64,000 nucleotides of DNA, from NCBI RefSeq assembly GCF_900107145.1, contig NZ_FNOW01000001.1, forward strand, positions 1 to 64,000, in the 5' to 3' direction. The translations under genes were made by a program, and so were the position numbers. A model generated the notes under the pieces. It did not search any database and had not been told where the DNA came from. It worked only from the letters and a program-made list of their open reading frames with translations. Positions 27,327 to 36,931 of this stretch are shown piece after piece. This stretch comes from Allochromatium warmingii. Lineage in GTDB: Bacteria; Pseudomonadota; Gammaproteobacteria; Chromatiales; Chromatiaceae. Numbering within the stretch: the first letter of the stretch is position 1; every line of letters begins with the position of its first letter.

Positions 27327-29009
27327 ATGATGCGAATTCTTTTTGTTCACCCCAACTATAGTGCCGGTGCCGCTGACATCGCCGGTAACTGGTCTCCAGC
27401 CTGGGTCGCCTATATCGCGGGCTATCTGAAATCGGGGGGCTATCAAGATTACCAGTTCATCGACGGGCTGGTTGATCGGCTCGATGATGACCAGATGCGG
27501 GCCGCCATCCGCGCCGCACAACCCGACATCATCGCCACCACCGCGATGACGCCGATGATCTATGCCGCACAGCGCGTGTTGCAGATCGCCCGCGAAGAGC
27601 ACCCGAACGCCATCACCGTGCTCGGCGGCATTCACGGCACCTTCATGTACGAACAGGTGCTGGGCGAAGCGCCCTGGATCGACGTGATTGTGCGCGGCGA
27701 GGGCGAGGCGGTCACGCTGAATCTGGTGCGCTGCATCGACGAAGGCCGCTGGCCGAATGAGCGCGAATCCGTGCGCGGCATTGCATTCCTTGATGAGTCG
27801 GGCAAGGTCATCGCCACTGAAGCCGAGCCGTCGATTAAAGATGTCGATTCGATTTGGCCGGATTGGAGCATTCTGGAATGGAAAAAATATATTTATATTC
27901 CGCTTGGCGTGCCGGTCGCGACGCCGAATATGGCGCGTGGTTGTCCCTTTACCTGTAGCTTCTGTTCGCAGTGGAAATTCTGGCGTGATTATCGCGTGCG
28001 CAATCCAAAGCGCATGGTGGATGAAATCGAAGAATTGGTCAAAGTTCATGGCGTGGGCTTTTTTATCCTCGCTGACGAAGAACCGCAGATCAATAAAAAG
28101 CTATTCGTTGAATTCTGCCAAGAACTTATCGACCGCAATCTCGGCATTCACTGGGGTATTAACACCCGCGTGACTGATGTGATGCGCGACGAGGATCTAT
28201 TGCCCTTCTATCGCAAGGCCGGTCTGGTACATATTTCGCTCGGCACGGAAGCGGCGGCACAGCTTAATCTGGATCGCTTTGTCAAAGAAACGACGATTGA
28301 GCAAAATAAGCGTGCCATTCAGTTATTGCAGAAAAATGGCATTGTGACTGAAGCGCAATTCATCGTCGGGTTAGAAAATGAAACCCGCGAGACGCTGGAA
28401 GAAACCTATCAGATGGTCATGGATTGGGGCGCAGATATGGCCAACTGGTCGATGTACACCCCTTGGCCGTTCTCGGATATGTTCGCTGAAATGGGCGATA
28501 AGGTCGAGGTCTTCGACTATTCAAAGTATAACTTTGTCTCGCCAATTATGAAGCCGGACAATATCGACCGCGCTGAATTGCTTGATGGCGTGATGGCGAA
28601 TTACCGGCGCTTTTATATGAAACGGATGTTCTTCCAATATCCGTGGGTGCGCGATCCGTTCCGCCGTAAATATCTGATTGGCTGTATTAAGGCGTTCTTA
28701 AAAAGCGCAATGGAGCGGCGCTTTTATCAGCTTGGCAAACAGAATTACTGGGGGCCGCTGTTTAAAAAGTTCATCAAGTTCGAGTACGACACCAACCGCT
28801 CCAAGATCATCGAGCCAGATCATAATGCTTGGAAGAAAGCGCCGCCGGCCAAGCGTCAGGCCGTGGTCAGTGCCGTGGGTGCGGCACCGCAAGCCTGTGG
28901 TGGTGGCCCGAAGGCGTGCGGTGGCGGTGATGAGCAGATGACCGACGAGCAAATGGAAGCGGTTGCACGCGCCAGCAGCGGCCAGTCTAAACAGGCTGAG
29001 GTCGCTTGA
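27327..29009 (+). CDS. bchE: Anaerobic Mg-protoporphyrin IX monomethyl ester cyclase (radical SAM/B12)
   Basis: BchE forms the fifth (isocyclic) ring of bacteriochlorophyll without oxygen, with SAM and cobalamin. The 560-residue product has an N-terminal B12-binding region ([19 protein letters not shown], then [14 protein letters not shown]) and the radical SAM cluster motif CPFTCSFC near residues 208-215. The C-terminal domain is of the BchE type ([23 protein letters not shown]). The tail carries two CGGG motifs. No oxygen-dependent cyclase (acsF) is in the window. cobQ follows directly, which fits the cofactor need. Confidence 0.96.
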   Translation: MMRILFVHPNYSAGAADIAGNWSPAWVAYIAGYLKSGGYQDYQFIDGLVDRLDDDQMRAAIRAAQPDIIATTAMTPMIYAAQRVLQIAREEHPNAITVLGGIHGTFMYEQVLGEAPWIDVIVRGEGEAVTLNLVRCIDEGRWPNERESVRGIAFLDESGKVIATEAEPSIKDVDSIWPDWSILEWKKYIYIPLGVPVATPNMARGCPFTCSFCSQWKFWRDYRVRNPKRMVDEIEELVKVHGVGFFILADEEPQINKKLFVEFCQELIDRNLGIHWGINTRVTDVMRDEDLLPFYRKAGLVHISLGTEAAAQLNLDRFVKETTIEQNKRAIQLLQKNGIVTEAQFIVGLENETRETLEETYQMVMDWGADMANWSMYTPWPFSDMFAEMGDKVEVFDYSKYNFVSPIMKPDNIDRAELLDGVMANYRRFYMKRMFFQYPWVRDPFRRKYLIGCIKAFLKSAMERRFYQLGKQNYWGPLFKKFIKFEYDTNRSKIIEPDHNAWKKAPPAKRQAVVSAVGAAPQACGGGPKACGGGDEQMTDEQMEAVARASSGQSKQAEVA

Positions 29010-29033
29010 TGGCGATGATTTGAATGGTATTTG

Positions 29034-29132
29034 AACCGCAAAGACGTGCAGTGCGCTAAGAAAAACTGAAAAAAGAATTAAATTTAATTTTAATTTTTTA
29101 TTCTTTCGTGTGCTTTGTGTCCTTTGCGGTTT
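29034..29132. repeat. Inverted pair of AACCGCAAAG-type repeats after bchE
   Basis: The left arm starts AACCGCAAAGACG and the right arm ends CCTTTGCGGTTT; about 30 bases on each side pair imperfectly across an AT-rich centre. A related pair lies at 60702-60834 upstream of bchG. It may form a long hairpin in the bchE transcript. Confidence 0.7.
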
Positions 29133-29159
29133 AATACAGCTTTTCAGTTCATTGATCAC

Positions 29160-29195
29160 TGACCCGCATTCGTTGAATATAATGAATGCGGGTCA
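29160..29195. promoter_or_regulatory. Perfect 12-bp palindrome just upstream of cobQ
   Basis: TGACCCGCATTC (29160-29171) and GAATGCGGGTCA (29184-29195) are perfect complements around a 12-base centre, ending 23 bases before the cobQ start. TGTCGTTTT follows. It could be an operator, or a weak terminator or attenuator between bchE and cobQ. It does not match the conserved core of a cobalamin riboswitch. Confidence 0.6.
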
Positions 29196-29218
29196 TGTCG
29201 TTTTAAGAGATTTTCTAC

Positions 29219-30787
29219 ATGACTGATTCCGCGCCCTCGATTCGTCTCGAACTCCCGCCGCTTGGCACCTACGGCCCACGCCGCGCCCGGGCGCTGATGA
29301 TCCAAGGCACCGCCTCGGATGTCGGCAAAAGTCTGCTGGTTGCTGGACTGTGCCGCGCTTACACCCGACGCGGATTGGTGGTGCGGCCATTCAAGGCGCA
29401 GAACATGAGTAACAACGCGGCGGTGACGGCTGATAGCGACGCACCGTCCGGCCCCGATGGTGAAGCGCCGCGTGGTGAGATCGGACGGGCGCAGGCGCTT
29501 CAGGCGCGTGCGTGCGGCGTGCCGCCGTCGATTCACATGAACCCGGTGCTCTTGAAACCGCAGACGAATATTGGTTCGCAAGTCGTGTTGCGCGGACGGG
29601 CGCTCGGCAACTGTCCGGCGCGGGTTTATCACGAAATGCGTCAGGGGCTGATGCCAGCGGTGCTCGATAGTTTTGAGCGTCTCTGTGCTGAAGCTGATCT
29701 GGTGCTAGTCGAGGGCGCGGGCAGCGGTGCTGAGGTCTATCTGCGGCAGAGTGATATTACCAACATGCACTTTGCCGAACGCGCCGATATTCCGGTGATC
29801 GTGGTCGGCGATTTGGACAAGGGCGGCACCATGGCCGCGCTGGTCGGCACTTGGCTGCTGCTCGATCCGGCGGATCGCCAGAGCGTGGTCGGCTATCTGG
29901 TCAACAAGTTTCGCGGCGATTTTTCGCTGTTTGAGCCAGCGTGCGCCACCATTACCGAGATCACCAGTTGGCCGTTTCAGGGCATGGTGCGCTGGTTCGA
30001 GGGCGCGTCACGCTTACCCGCTGAAGATTCGCTGGCGCTCGAACGCCCAGCCGAGACCACCGGCGGCACCCTGAATGTCGTCATCCCGCGTTTGTCACGC
30101 ATTGCCAATTTCGACGATATGGATCCACTGGCGGCGGAACCGGCAGTGAATCTGCGTTGGATCGAACCTGGCCACCCAATTCCCGCTGAAACTGATGTCG
30201 TGATTCTGCCCGGCTCAAAAACCACCCGCGCTGATTTGGACGTGCTGCGCCGTGAGGGGTGGGACATCGACATTTTGGCGCATGTGCGGCGCGGCGGGCG
30301 CGTGGTCGGACTGTGCGCGGGCTATCAGATGCTCGGGCGCGTGGTGCGCGATCCGCTTGGCGTCGAGGGTGAACCCGGCGCAACGCTGGGACTGGGCCTG
30401 CTCGACATTGAGACCGAGATTGGCGCAGATAAACGCTTGATTGAAATTGACGGGCACGAGCAACAGAGCGGCTGCCAGATCAGCGGCTACGAGATGCACA
30501 TGGGCCGCACCACTGGGCCGGGGCTGGAACGTCCCTGGCTGCTGTTAGCAGATGGCGCGGGTCGGGTGCGTCCTGAAGGCGCAATCACTGCTGACGGGCG
30601 CGTGATGGGCGGGTATTTGCATGGCATCTTTGGCGCGGATGAATTTCGCACCCATTGGCTGGAACAGGTCGGCGCACAAGCAGCGCGGATTGATTTTGAA
30701 GCGCGAATCGAAGCGGCTCTAAATGAACTCGCCGATCATATTGAAAGCTGTTTAGATTTGGATGCGCTGCTGGAATTAGCGCGTTGA
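29219..30787 (+). CDS. cobQ: Cobyric acid synthase
   Basis: Amidates four side chains of adenosylcobyrinic acid a,c-diamide using glutamine. The 522-residue protein has the N-terminal ATPase domain (MIQGTASDVGKSLLVAGLCR, FKAQNMSNNAAVT) and a C-terminal glutaminase domain with the Cys in GLCAGYQMLG (about residue 366) and a His in GYEMHMGRT or LHGIF. Slightly longer than typical because of an insert rich in Asp/Gly/Pro at about residues 75-85. Adjacent to bchE, whose product uses cobalamin; no other cob genes are in view. Confidence 0.96.
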   Translation: MTDSAPSIRLELPPLGTYGPRRARALMIQGTASDVGKSLLVAGLCRAYTRRGLVVRPFKAQNMSNNAAVTADSDAPSGPDGEAPRGEIGRAQALQARACGVPPSIHMNPVLLKPQTNIGSQVVLRGRALGNCPARVYHEMRQGLMPAVLDSFERLCAEADLVLVEGAGSGAEVYLRQSDITNMHFAERADIPVIVVGDLDKGGTMAALVGTWLLLDPADRQSVVGYLVNKFRGDFSLFEPACATITEITSWPFQGMVRWFEGASRLPAEDSLALERPAETTGGTLNVVIPRLSRIANFDDMDPLAAEPAVNLRWIEPGHPIPAETDVVILPGSKTTRADLDVLRREGWDIDILAHVRRGGRVVGLCAGYQMLGRVVRDPLGVEGEPGATLGLGLLDIETEIGADKRLIEIDGHEQQSGCQISGYEMHMGRTTGPGLERPWLLLADGAGRVRPEGAITADGRVMGGYLHGIFGADEFRTHWLEQVGAQAARIDFEARIEAALNELADHIESCLDLDALLELAR

Positions 30788-30824
30788 GTAATGATACTGC
30801 AAATATAACGCGAGTAATATTGAT

Positions 30825-32024
30825 ATGCTGACAACTCAGCATTATAGCGACTCCCGCTATCAGACCACGCCTGGTACTGGATATGATGGCGTCGTGCGCG
30901 TTCAAGTTGGCAGTTATTATGGCTCAGGTAGTTTGCTATTTGATGGTCGAGCGGTTTTGACGGCGGCGCATTTGTTCAGTCACGGTCATACGAATACATC
31001 CGTTACCTTTGAAACAACCGCTGGCTCTCAGACAGTCACTGCAACGCAAGTTGTGATTCATCCCAAGCATAATCGCATTGATATTAGTAATGATCTAGCT
31101 TTGGTATGGCTCTCTGAAACAGCACCTGTAGCCGCTAACCGCTACAACCTATATCGAGACACAAACGAACTAGACCAGACTATGACGATGGTCGGTTATG
31201 GTATGACTGGAAGCGGAACCATTGGAACAGATGCTTATTCCAGCGAGCCACCGCGTTTGCGTGCCTATAATCAATTCGATGCTGATGGGGCCGTCTTAAA
31301 ACAAGCTTTAGGCACATCTATGACCTGGTCGCCACCAGCAGGCACGCAGTTAATTGCTGATTTTGATGATGGCAGCGCTGCCCATGATGCACTTGGTGAT
31401 ATTTTAAATGCTTGGGATACTGGTTTAGGCGATTATGAGGGGCTAATCGGCGTTGGCGATAGCGGCGGCCCGGCATTGATTGCTGGTCAGGTGGCCGGTG
31501 TTGCCAGCTATACAGCGCGGCTAACGTCAGAGACTGGAAGTGCTGATATTGATGCGATTGCGAATAATAGTTTTGGTGAAGTTGGCGCTTGGACGCGAGT
31601 GAGTGCTTATCAGCAATGGATCGATCAGCAATTACGCGCTCAATATCCCGATGCCCCAACCACGCCCGCTGAAGTCGAGCGTAGTATCACTGAAGGGCAC
31701 ACGGGAACCGAGTATGTTTATTTCTTATTGCAATTTACTGGCATACGCACGAATCCCGAACAAATTCTCAGCGTTGATTATGTCACACGCGATGGAACAG
31801 CAGTTGCTTACAGTGATTATCTGCCGGTCAGTGGCCAACTCAATCTCTATCCAGGCGAAAATCAAGCCGTGATTCCAGTTGAAATCATCGGCGATACTGT
31901 GCCCGAATTAGATGAAGTCTTTTATCTCGATGTCTTTAATCCAGTGGGCGGCCATTTCGGTAATGGTGTCGTTCAGCTCACCGCAATGCGCACAATTCTG
32001 AATGACGATGGCGTATTCATATAA
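30825..32024 (+). CDS. Trypsin-like serine protease with Calx-beta domain
   Basis: A 399-residue S1-family protein. Catalytic residues are His in LTAAHLF (about residue 48), Asp in DISNDLALVWL (about 90) and Ser in GVGDSGGPAL (about 211). The C-terminal ~110 residues form a Calx-beta-like module (SITEGHTG, VDYVTRDGTAVAYSDYLPVSG, ending LNDDG). There is no N-terminal signal peptide, and no RTX repeats remain. Calx-beta proteases like this are often type I secretion substrates, so it may be exported by a C-terminal signal or be a shortened member. Codon use is AT-richer than cobQ, hinting at a different history. Confidence 0.85.
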   Translation: MLTTQHYSDSRYQTTPGTGYDGVVRVQVGSYYGSGSLLFDGRAVLTAAHLFSHGHTNTSVTFETTAGSQTVTATQVVIHPKHNRIDISNDLALVWLSETAPVAANRYNLYRDTNELDQTMTMVGYGMTGSGTIGTDAYSSEPPRLRAYNQFDADGAVLKQALGTSMTWSPPAGTQLIADFDDGSAAHDALGDILNAWDTGLGDYEGLIGVGDSGGPALIAGQVAGVASYTARLTSETGSADIDAIANNSFGEVGAWTRVSAYQQWIDQQLRAQYPDAPTTPAEVERSITEGHTGTEYVYFLLQFTGIRTNPEQILSVDYVTRDGTAVAYSDYLPVSGQLNLYPGENQAVIPVEIIGDTVPELDEVFYLDVFNPVGGHFGNGVVQLTAMRTILNDDGVFI

Positions 32025-32058
32025 CTGTCAATTCACGCATCACGCATAGATCAACACC

Positions 32059-32400
32059 ATGAACGCACTTCCAGCCTGTCCCCACTGCGCCAGCGACAAC
32101 ACCTATCCCGACGGCGATCTCTATATCTGTGCTGACTGTGGCTATGAGTGGCCACAATCGGGCAGCGCAGACCAAGACGCCGACGCGCTCCCCATAGTCA
32201 AGGATGCCAACGGCCAGCCTCTCAGCGACGGCGATAGCGTGGTGCTGATTAAGGATCTCAAAGTCAAGGGCACCTCGACCACGCTCAAAGTCGGCACGAA
32301 AATCAAAGGGATCCGCTTAGTTGGCGGCGATCACGCGGTTGATTGCAAAACCGAGGCGGGGAGCTTTTTGTTAAAAGCCGAGTTTCTCAAAAAAGCGTGA
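32059..32400 (+). CDS. yjdM: YjdM/PhnA-family zinc-ribbon protein
   Basis: A 113-residue cytoplasmic protein. It has an N-terminal zinc ribbon (CPHC at 9-12 and CADC at 27-30) and a C-terminal beta-barrel domain ([23 protein letters not shown], then [10 protein letters not shown]). The family was named for the E. coli phosphonate region, but its function is not established. It is unlinked to phosphonate genes here. Confidence 0.93.
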   Translation: MNALPACPHCASDNTYPDGDLYICADCGYEWPQSGSADQDADALPIVKDANGQPLSDGDSVVLIKDLKVKGTSTTLKVGTKIKGIRLVGGDHAVDCKTEAGSFLLKAEFLKKA

Positions 32401-32550
32401 GCGCCCGCACGGCACGCGCCCCGAACGTCGCTTGAAAATCCCCGCCGCGCCTGTTCAACTGTGTGTTGCAGTGCCCCGCGCCTAGACGCTGGCAGCCTGT
32501 CACTGGGCGCACCGACCATCTACTACACGACCAACGAGGCAGCGTACCTG

Positions 32551-35319
32551 ATGAACACCATGATTCAGTATGTCTTTGCGTTTGAGGACGGCGATGGCAA
32601 GGACAAAAAATTACTCGGTGGCAAGGGTGCCAATCTGTGTGAAATGACGCAAATCGGGCTGAATGTCCCACCCGGCTTTGTGATTTCGACGGCGGCCTGT
32701 CTGGAATATCTCGATGATCCCAAACGCGCCCTGCCACCTGGTCTCAGTGAGCAGGTGCAGATGCAGATGCGGGCGCTGGAGCAGAAAACCGGCAAGGGCT
32801 TCGGTGATCCCGATAATCCGCTACTGGTTTCAGTGCGCTCAGGCTCGGCAATGTCGATGCCGGGCATGATGGACACCATCCTCAATCTGGGGCTGAATGC
32901 CGAGACACTGCGCGGTGTGATCCGTGCCACCGACGACCCGCGCTTCGGCTATGACGCCTATCGCCGCTTTATTCAGCTCTTCGGCAAGGTTGCGCTCGGC
33001 ATTCCCGATGAGGCATTTGACAAAGAATTTGCCGCGATCAAAGACGCCGCCCACGCCAAGCAAGACGTGGATCTGTCAGCGAACGATCTGCGCGAGACCT
33101 GCGAACGCTTCCTCAGCGTTGTCGCCGAGGCCACCGGCCAGCCGTTCCCGACTGACCCGTATCAACAACTCGAAATCGCCATCAAAGCGGTTTTTAATTC
33201 GTGGTCAGGAAAACGGGCGGTCGATTATCGCCGTCAGTTCAATATCACGCCGGACATGGCCAACGGCACGGCAGTCAATGTCGTGACAATGGTGTTCGGC
33301 AATCGCGGTGATGATTCGGCCACCGGCGTTGCGTTTACGCGCAATCCGGCCACTGGCGAAAACAAGCTCTACGGTGAATATCTGGTCAATGCGCAGGGCG
33401 AAGATGTGGTCGCGGGCATTCGCACGCCCAAACCGCTCGACCGGCTCAAGGTCGAGATGCCCGAGCTGGCCGATCAGCTCGATGCCCTGCGCGATAAGCT
33501 CGAAAGCCATTATCACGAAGTACAGGATTTTGAGTTCACCATCGAGCGCGGGCAGTTGTACTGCTTGCAGACGCGCAACGGCAAGATGAACACAGTGGCG
33601 ATGGTGCGCACCTCGGTCGAGATGGAGCGCGAAGGTCTCATCACCAAAGAACAGGCGCTGTTGCGCATCGCGCCCGAATCGCTGGAGCAGATGCTGTTTC
33701 CGCGTCTCGATCCGCATGTCAAGGCCGAAGCAGTCGCGCAAGGTCTACCGGCCTCACCGGGCGCGGCCTCTGGAATCGCGGTGTTCGATGCCGACCGCGC
33801 CGAACTGTTAGGCAAGGGTCAGGGGCTAAAAGTCATTCTGGTGCGCGAAGAGACCAAGCCCGAGGATATTCACGGCTTTTTTGCCTCAGAAGCGATCCTG
33901 ACCTCACGCGGCGGCAAAACCTCCCATGCCGCTGTCGTCGCACGCGGCATGGGCAAGCCGTGCGTGGCCGGTGCTGAGGGCATCAGTGTCGATGTCGAGC
34001 GGCGCGAAGCGCGGGTCGGGTTGACCAGTTTCAAAGAAGGCGAGGTCATCACCATCGACGGCACTTCGGGGCGGGTGTATCTGGGCGCGATCCCGACCGT
34101 TGAACCGGATTTCACCCCCGAACTGCATACCCTGCTCGGCTGGGCGGATGAACTGGCCAAGCTCAAGGTGCTGGCCAATGCGGACACGCCGGACGATGCA
34201 CGCCGAGCGCGGCGCTATGGAGCCGTCGGGATCGGGCTGGCGCGAACTGAACGCATGTTCAACGATGTCGAGCGGCTGCCGATTGTGATTGAGATGATCG
34301 TCGCCGAAACGCCCGAAGCGCGGCAGGCGGCGCTCGACCGGCTGTTACCGTTGCAGCGGCAAGATTTCCATGATTTGTTTGAAGTGATGTCGCCGCATCC
34401 GGTCACAATTCGGCTACTGGATCCGCCGATCCATGAATTTTTGCCCGATGAGCATGTGCTGGAACGCGAGCTATCGGAACTGCGGGTGCTGGCGCAAACC
34501 GCACGCGGCGTCAGTGTGCTCTCGGGGGCGCTGGGATTGCTGCACGCAAATGATGGACTGCGCCGCGAGATCGAGGCGGCACGGCACATGCTCGATGCGT
34601 CGGTGGTCGAAGAAGCGATTGCGAAAAAAGAAGCCATGCTCAAAAAAGTGCGGGCGCTCTACGAGACCAACCCGATGTTGGGGCATCGCGGCGTGCGGCT
34701 CGGCATGACCTTCCCGGAGATTTATCAGATGCAGGTGCGGGCGATTCTCGAGGCGGCGGCTGAATGCGCTAAAGCTGGAATCGAAGTGCATCCACAGATC
34801 AAGGTACCGCAAGTCTGCACCGTGCAGGAATTGCGCAAGGTCAAAGAATACGTCGCGACCATTCATGCCGAGGTAATGGCGCGTTATGGCAAGCCGGTGA
34901 AATTCGCGTTCGGCACCATGATTGAAGTCGTGCGGGCCTGTATGCGGGCGGATTCGCTGGCTGAAGAAGCGGAGTTTTTCTCTTTCGGCACCAATGATCT
35001 GACCCAAGCGACCTTCTCGTTCTCACGCGAAGATGCCGAGAATAAATTCCTGCCGCTGTATAACCAATCGGGCTTATTGCAGGACAACCCGTTCGATGTG
35101 CTGGATGTCAAGGGCGTGGGCAAACTGATGCAGTTAGCCGTTGACTGGGGACGGGCAGTGAAGCCGGATTTGCATGTTGGCATCTGTGGCGAACATGGCG
35201 GACATCCGGCCTCGATTGCGTTCTGTCATCAGGCTGGACTGGATTATGTGAGCTGTTCAGGGCCACGAGTGCCGATTGCGCGGCTGGCGGCGGCTCATGC
35301 GGCGTTGAAGGCCAGTTGA
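32551..35319 (+). CDS. ppdK: Pyruvate, phosphate dikinase
   Basis: Interconverts pyruvate + ATP + Pi with PEP + AMP + PPi, here probably for gluconeogenesis from acetate or pyruvate. The 922-residue product from ATG 32551 starts at YVFAFEDGDGKDKKLLGGKGANL. It has the ATP-grasp domain, the phosphohistidine loop LTSRGGKTSHAAVVARGMGK (about residue 455) and the C-terminal PEP/pyruvate barrel with GTNDLTQ and GICGEHGG. A longer reading upstream adds 30 nonconserved residues. No regulator of PPDK is adjacent. Confidence 0.97.
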   Translation: MNTMIQYVFAFEDGDGKDKKLLGGKGANLCEMTQIGLNVPPGFVISTAACLEYLDDPKRALPPGLSEQVQMQMRALEQKTGKGFGDPDNPLLVSVRSGSAMSMPGMMDTILNLGLNAETLRGVIRATDDPRFGYDAYRRFIQLFGKVALGIPDEAFDKEFAAIKDAAHAKQDVDLSANDLRETCERFLSVVAEATGQPFPTDPYQQLEIAIKAVFNSWSGKRAVDYRRQFNITPDMANGTAVNVVTMVFGNRGDDSATGVAFTRNPATGENKLYGEYLVNAQGEDVVAGIRTPKPLDRLKVEMPELADQLDALRDKLESHYHEVQDFEFTIERGQLYCLQTRNGKMNTVAMVRTSVEMEREGLITKEQALLRIAPESLEQMLFPRLDPHVKAEAVAQGLPASPGAASGIAVFDADRAELLGKGQGLKVILVREETKPEDIHGFFASEAILTSRGGKTSHAAVVARGMGKPCVAGAEGISVDVERREARVGLTSFKEGEVITIDGTSGRVYLGAIPTVEPDFTPELHTLLGWADELAKLKVLANADTPDDARRARRYGAVGIGLARTERMFNDVERLPIVIEMIVAETPEARQAALDRLLPLQRQDFHDLFEVMSPHPVTIRLLDPPIHEFLPDEHVLERELSELRVLAQTARGVSVLSGALGLLHANDGLRREIEAARHMLDASVVEEAIAKKEAMLKKVRALYETNPMLGHRGVRLGMTFPEIYQMQVRAILEAAAECAKAGIEVHPQIKVPQVCTVQELRKVKEYVATIHAEVMARYGKPVKFAFGTMIEVVRACMRADSLAEEAEFFSFGTNDLTQATFSFSREDAENKFLPLYNQSGLLQDNPFDVLDVKGVGKLMQLAVDWGRAVKPDLHVGICGEHGGHPASIAFCHQAGLDYVSCSGPRVPIARLAAAHAALKAS

Positions 35320-35352
35320 GGGCAATACGCCTGATAATTCAGGTGTTTTGTT

Positions 35353-35541
35353 ATGAAAAGCGGTGAAGTGATCAAGCGCCTGATGTCCGACGGCTGGGTG
35401 CTGGTGCGTGTCAAAGGCTCGCACCATCAGTTTCGGCGGCCTGAGCAGCCGGGCTTGGTCACGGTACCGCATCCACAAGCCGATCTTCCGCTGTCAACCT
35501 TGCGCAGCATCTACCGTCAGGCCGATTGGCCCTGGAAGTGA
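35353..35541 (+). CDS. hicA: HicA-type mRNA interferase toxin
   Basis: A 62-residue dsRNA-binding-fold toxin. MKSGEVIKRLMSDGW and the catalytic histidine in VKGSHHQFRRP are typical. It lies 3 bases before hicB and 33 bases after ppdK. HicA cleaves mRNA when free of HicB. Confidence 0.93.
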   Translation: MKSGEVIKRLMSDGWVLVRVKGSHHQFRRPEQPGLVTVPHPQADLPLSTLRSIYRQADWPWK

Positions 35542-35544
35542 GTT

Positions 35545-35958
35545 ATGCGATTGGCATTGGCCCTACACACTGATGACGGCGTGACCTATGGGGTCACGGT
35601 ACCTGATCTTCCCGGGTGTTTTTCGGCGGGTGACAGCTTGGATCAGGCGATTGAGAATGCCTATGAAGCCATTGATGCCCATGTCGAGCTGCTGATCGAT
35701 GACGGAGATGCTCTGCCGTGTCCGCGTCCGCTCGCCGAACATCAGGCAAATCCTGATTTTGCGGGGGCGGTGTGGGTGGTGATTGATGCGCCAATCGAGC
35801 ATGATTTCGGCCCAACTGAGCAAATCAAGATTCAGGTGCCGCGCCAATTGCTCCAGCGCATTGATGCACACGTCAAGGCGCGTCATCTCAGTCGTTCGGC
35901 CTTTTTGACACAGGTTGCCAGCGAAGCGATGGGACGTGAAGAACCGTGCCGTAATTAG
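35545..35958 (+). CDS. hicB: HicB-family antitoxin
   Basis: The 137-residue partner of HicA. The N-terminal half is the HicB fold (VTVPDLPGCFSAGDSLDQAI, ENAYEAIDAHVELL), and the C-terminal half is a ribbon-helix-helix DNA-binding domain (IKIQVPRQLLQRIDAHVKAR, LSRSAFLTQVAS). It should bind HicA and repress the operon. Confidence 0.93.
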   Translation: MRLALALHTDDGVTYGVTVPDLPGCFSAGDSLDQAIENAYEAIDAHVELLIDDGDALPCPRPLAEHQANPDFAGAVWVVIDAPIEHDFGPTEQIKIQVPRQLLQRIDAHVKARHLSRSAFLTQVASEAMGREEPCRN

Positions 35959-35971
35959 ATGAGCAAATTGT

Positions 35972-36892
35972 ATGGATCTCGATGCCCTCAATGCCGCTTT
36001 TGCCCGACCGGATGTGCTGCGCTTTGTCGAAGGACGCGGCGGTCTGATATGGATCGAGATCGACAACGGCCTAGCGCGAGCGACCCTGACCACGCATGGC
36101 GCACAGGTCTTGTCCTACCGTCCCGCCGGAGCGCGGGACGATCTGCTGTTTGTCAGCGAATGCGCGACCTATGGGCCGGAGCAGGAAATCAAGGGCGGGG
36201 TGCCGATCTGCTGGCCCTGGTTCGGGCGCGATCCGGCGATACCGGAGCGGCAGATTCATGGCTTTGCGCGGCTCCGCGAGTGGTCGGTATTAGCGTGCGA
36301 GACGCGACCCGATGGCGCAACTTGGGTGCGGTTCGGGCTGGCTGATGATGCAGCAACGCACGCGCTCTGGCCGCATTATTTTAATCTCTGGGTCGAGGTG
36401 ACGGTCGGCGCGACCCTGACGGTGACGCTCACCACCCGCAACGCCGGTGATGAACCCTTTGCCATCACGCAAGGGCTACATGCTTATTTTAAAATCGGCG
36501 ATCCAGCACAGCTTCAAGTGCATGGACTCGACGGCTGCCGCTATCTGGACAAGGCAACGGACGCGCCGGCGGATGCAGTGGGTGTGCAGTCTGGTGCGCT
36601 GGTTGTAGCCGCTGAGGTCAATCGCATTTACGAAGGCGTGCCGCCGCGCCTGGTGATCGACGACGCGGCACTCAACCGCCGGATTCAGCTTGACAGCCAG
36701 CACAGCCGTACTTGTGTGGTGTGGAATCCGTGGAGGGCCGGAGCGCAGGCACTGCCCGATCTGGATGTGGAGGATTACCGGCGTTTTGTGTGCGTTGAGA
36801 CGGTGAACGCGGCCTCTGAGGTGATTTGGATTGCCCCGCAGCAGGCGGCGCAGATTGGCGCTGAATATCGGATTGTTGCGCTTGAGTCGTGA
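35972..36892 (+). CDS. D-hexose-6-phosphate mutarotase-like (YeaD family)
   Basis: An aldose-1-epimerase-fold protein of 306 residues. The blocks THGAQVLSYRP, GVPICWPWFG, HGFARLREW, ALHAYFKI-like QGLHAYFK (active-site His) and the late CVETVNA with a Glu match the glucose-6-phosphate epimerase family. It starts 13 bases after hicB, but its function is unrelated to the toxin pair. Confidence 0.93.
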   Translation: MDLDALNAAFARPDVLRFVEGRGGLIWIEIDNGLARATLTTHGAQVLSYRPAGARDDLLFVSECATYGPEQEIKGGVPICWPWFGRDPAIPERQIHGFARLREWSVLACETRPDGATWVRFGLADDAATHALWPHYFNLWVEVTVGATLTVTLTTRNAGDEPFAITQGLHAYFKIGDPAQLQVHGLDGCRYLDKATDAPADAVGVQSGALVVAAEVNRIYEGVPPRLVIDDAALNRRIQLDSQHSRTCVVWNPWRAGAQALPDLDVEDYRRFVCVETVNAASEVIWIAPQQAAQIGAEYRIVALES

Positions 36893-36931
36893 TAAATAAT
36901 TGAAAATCAACGGATTATGGGATTTTGACTG

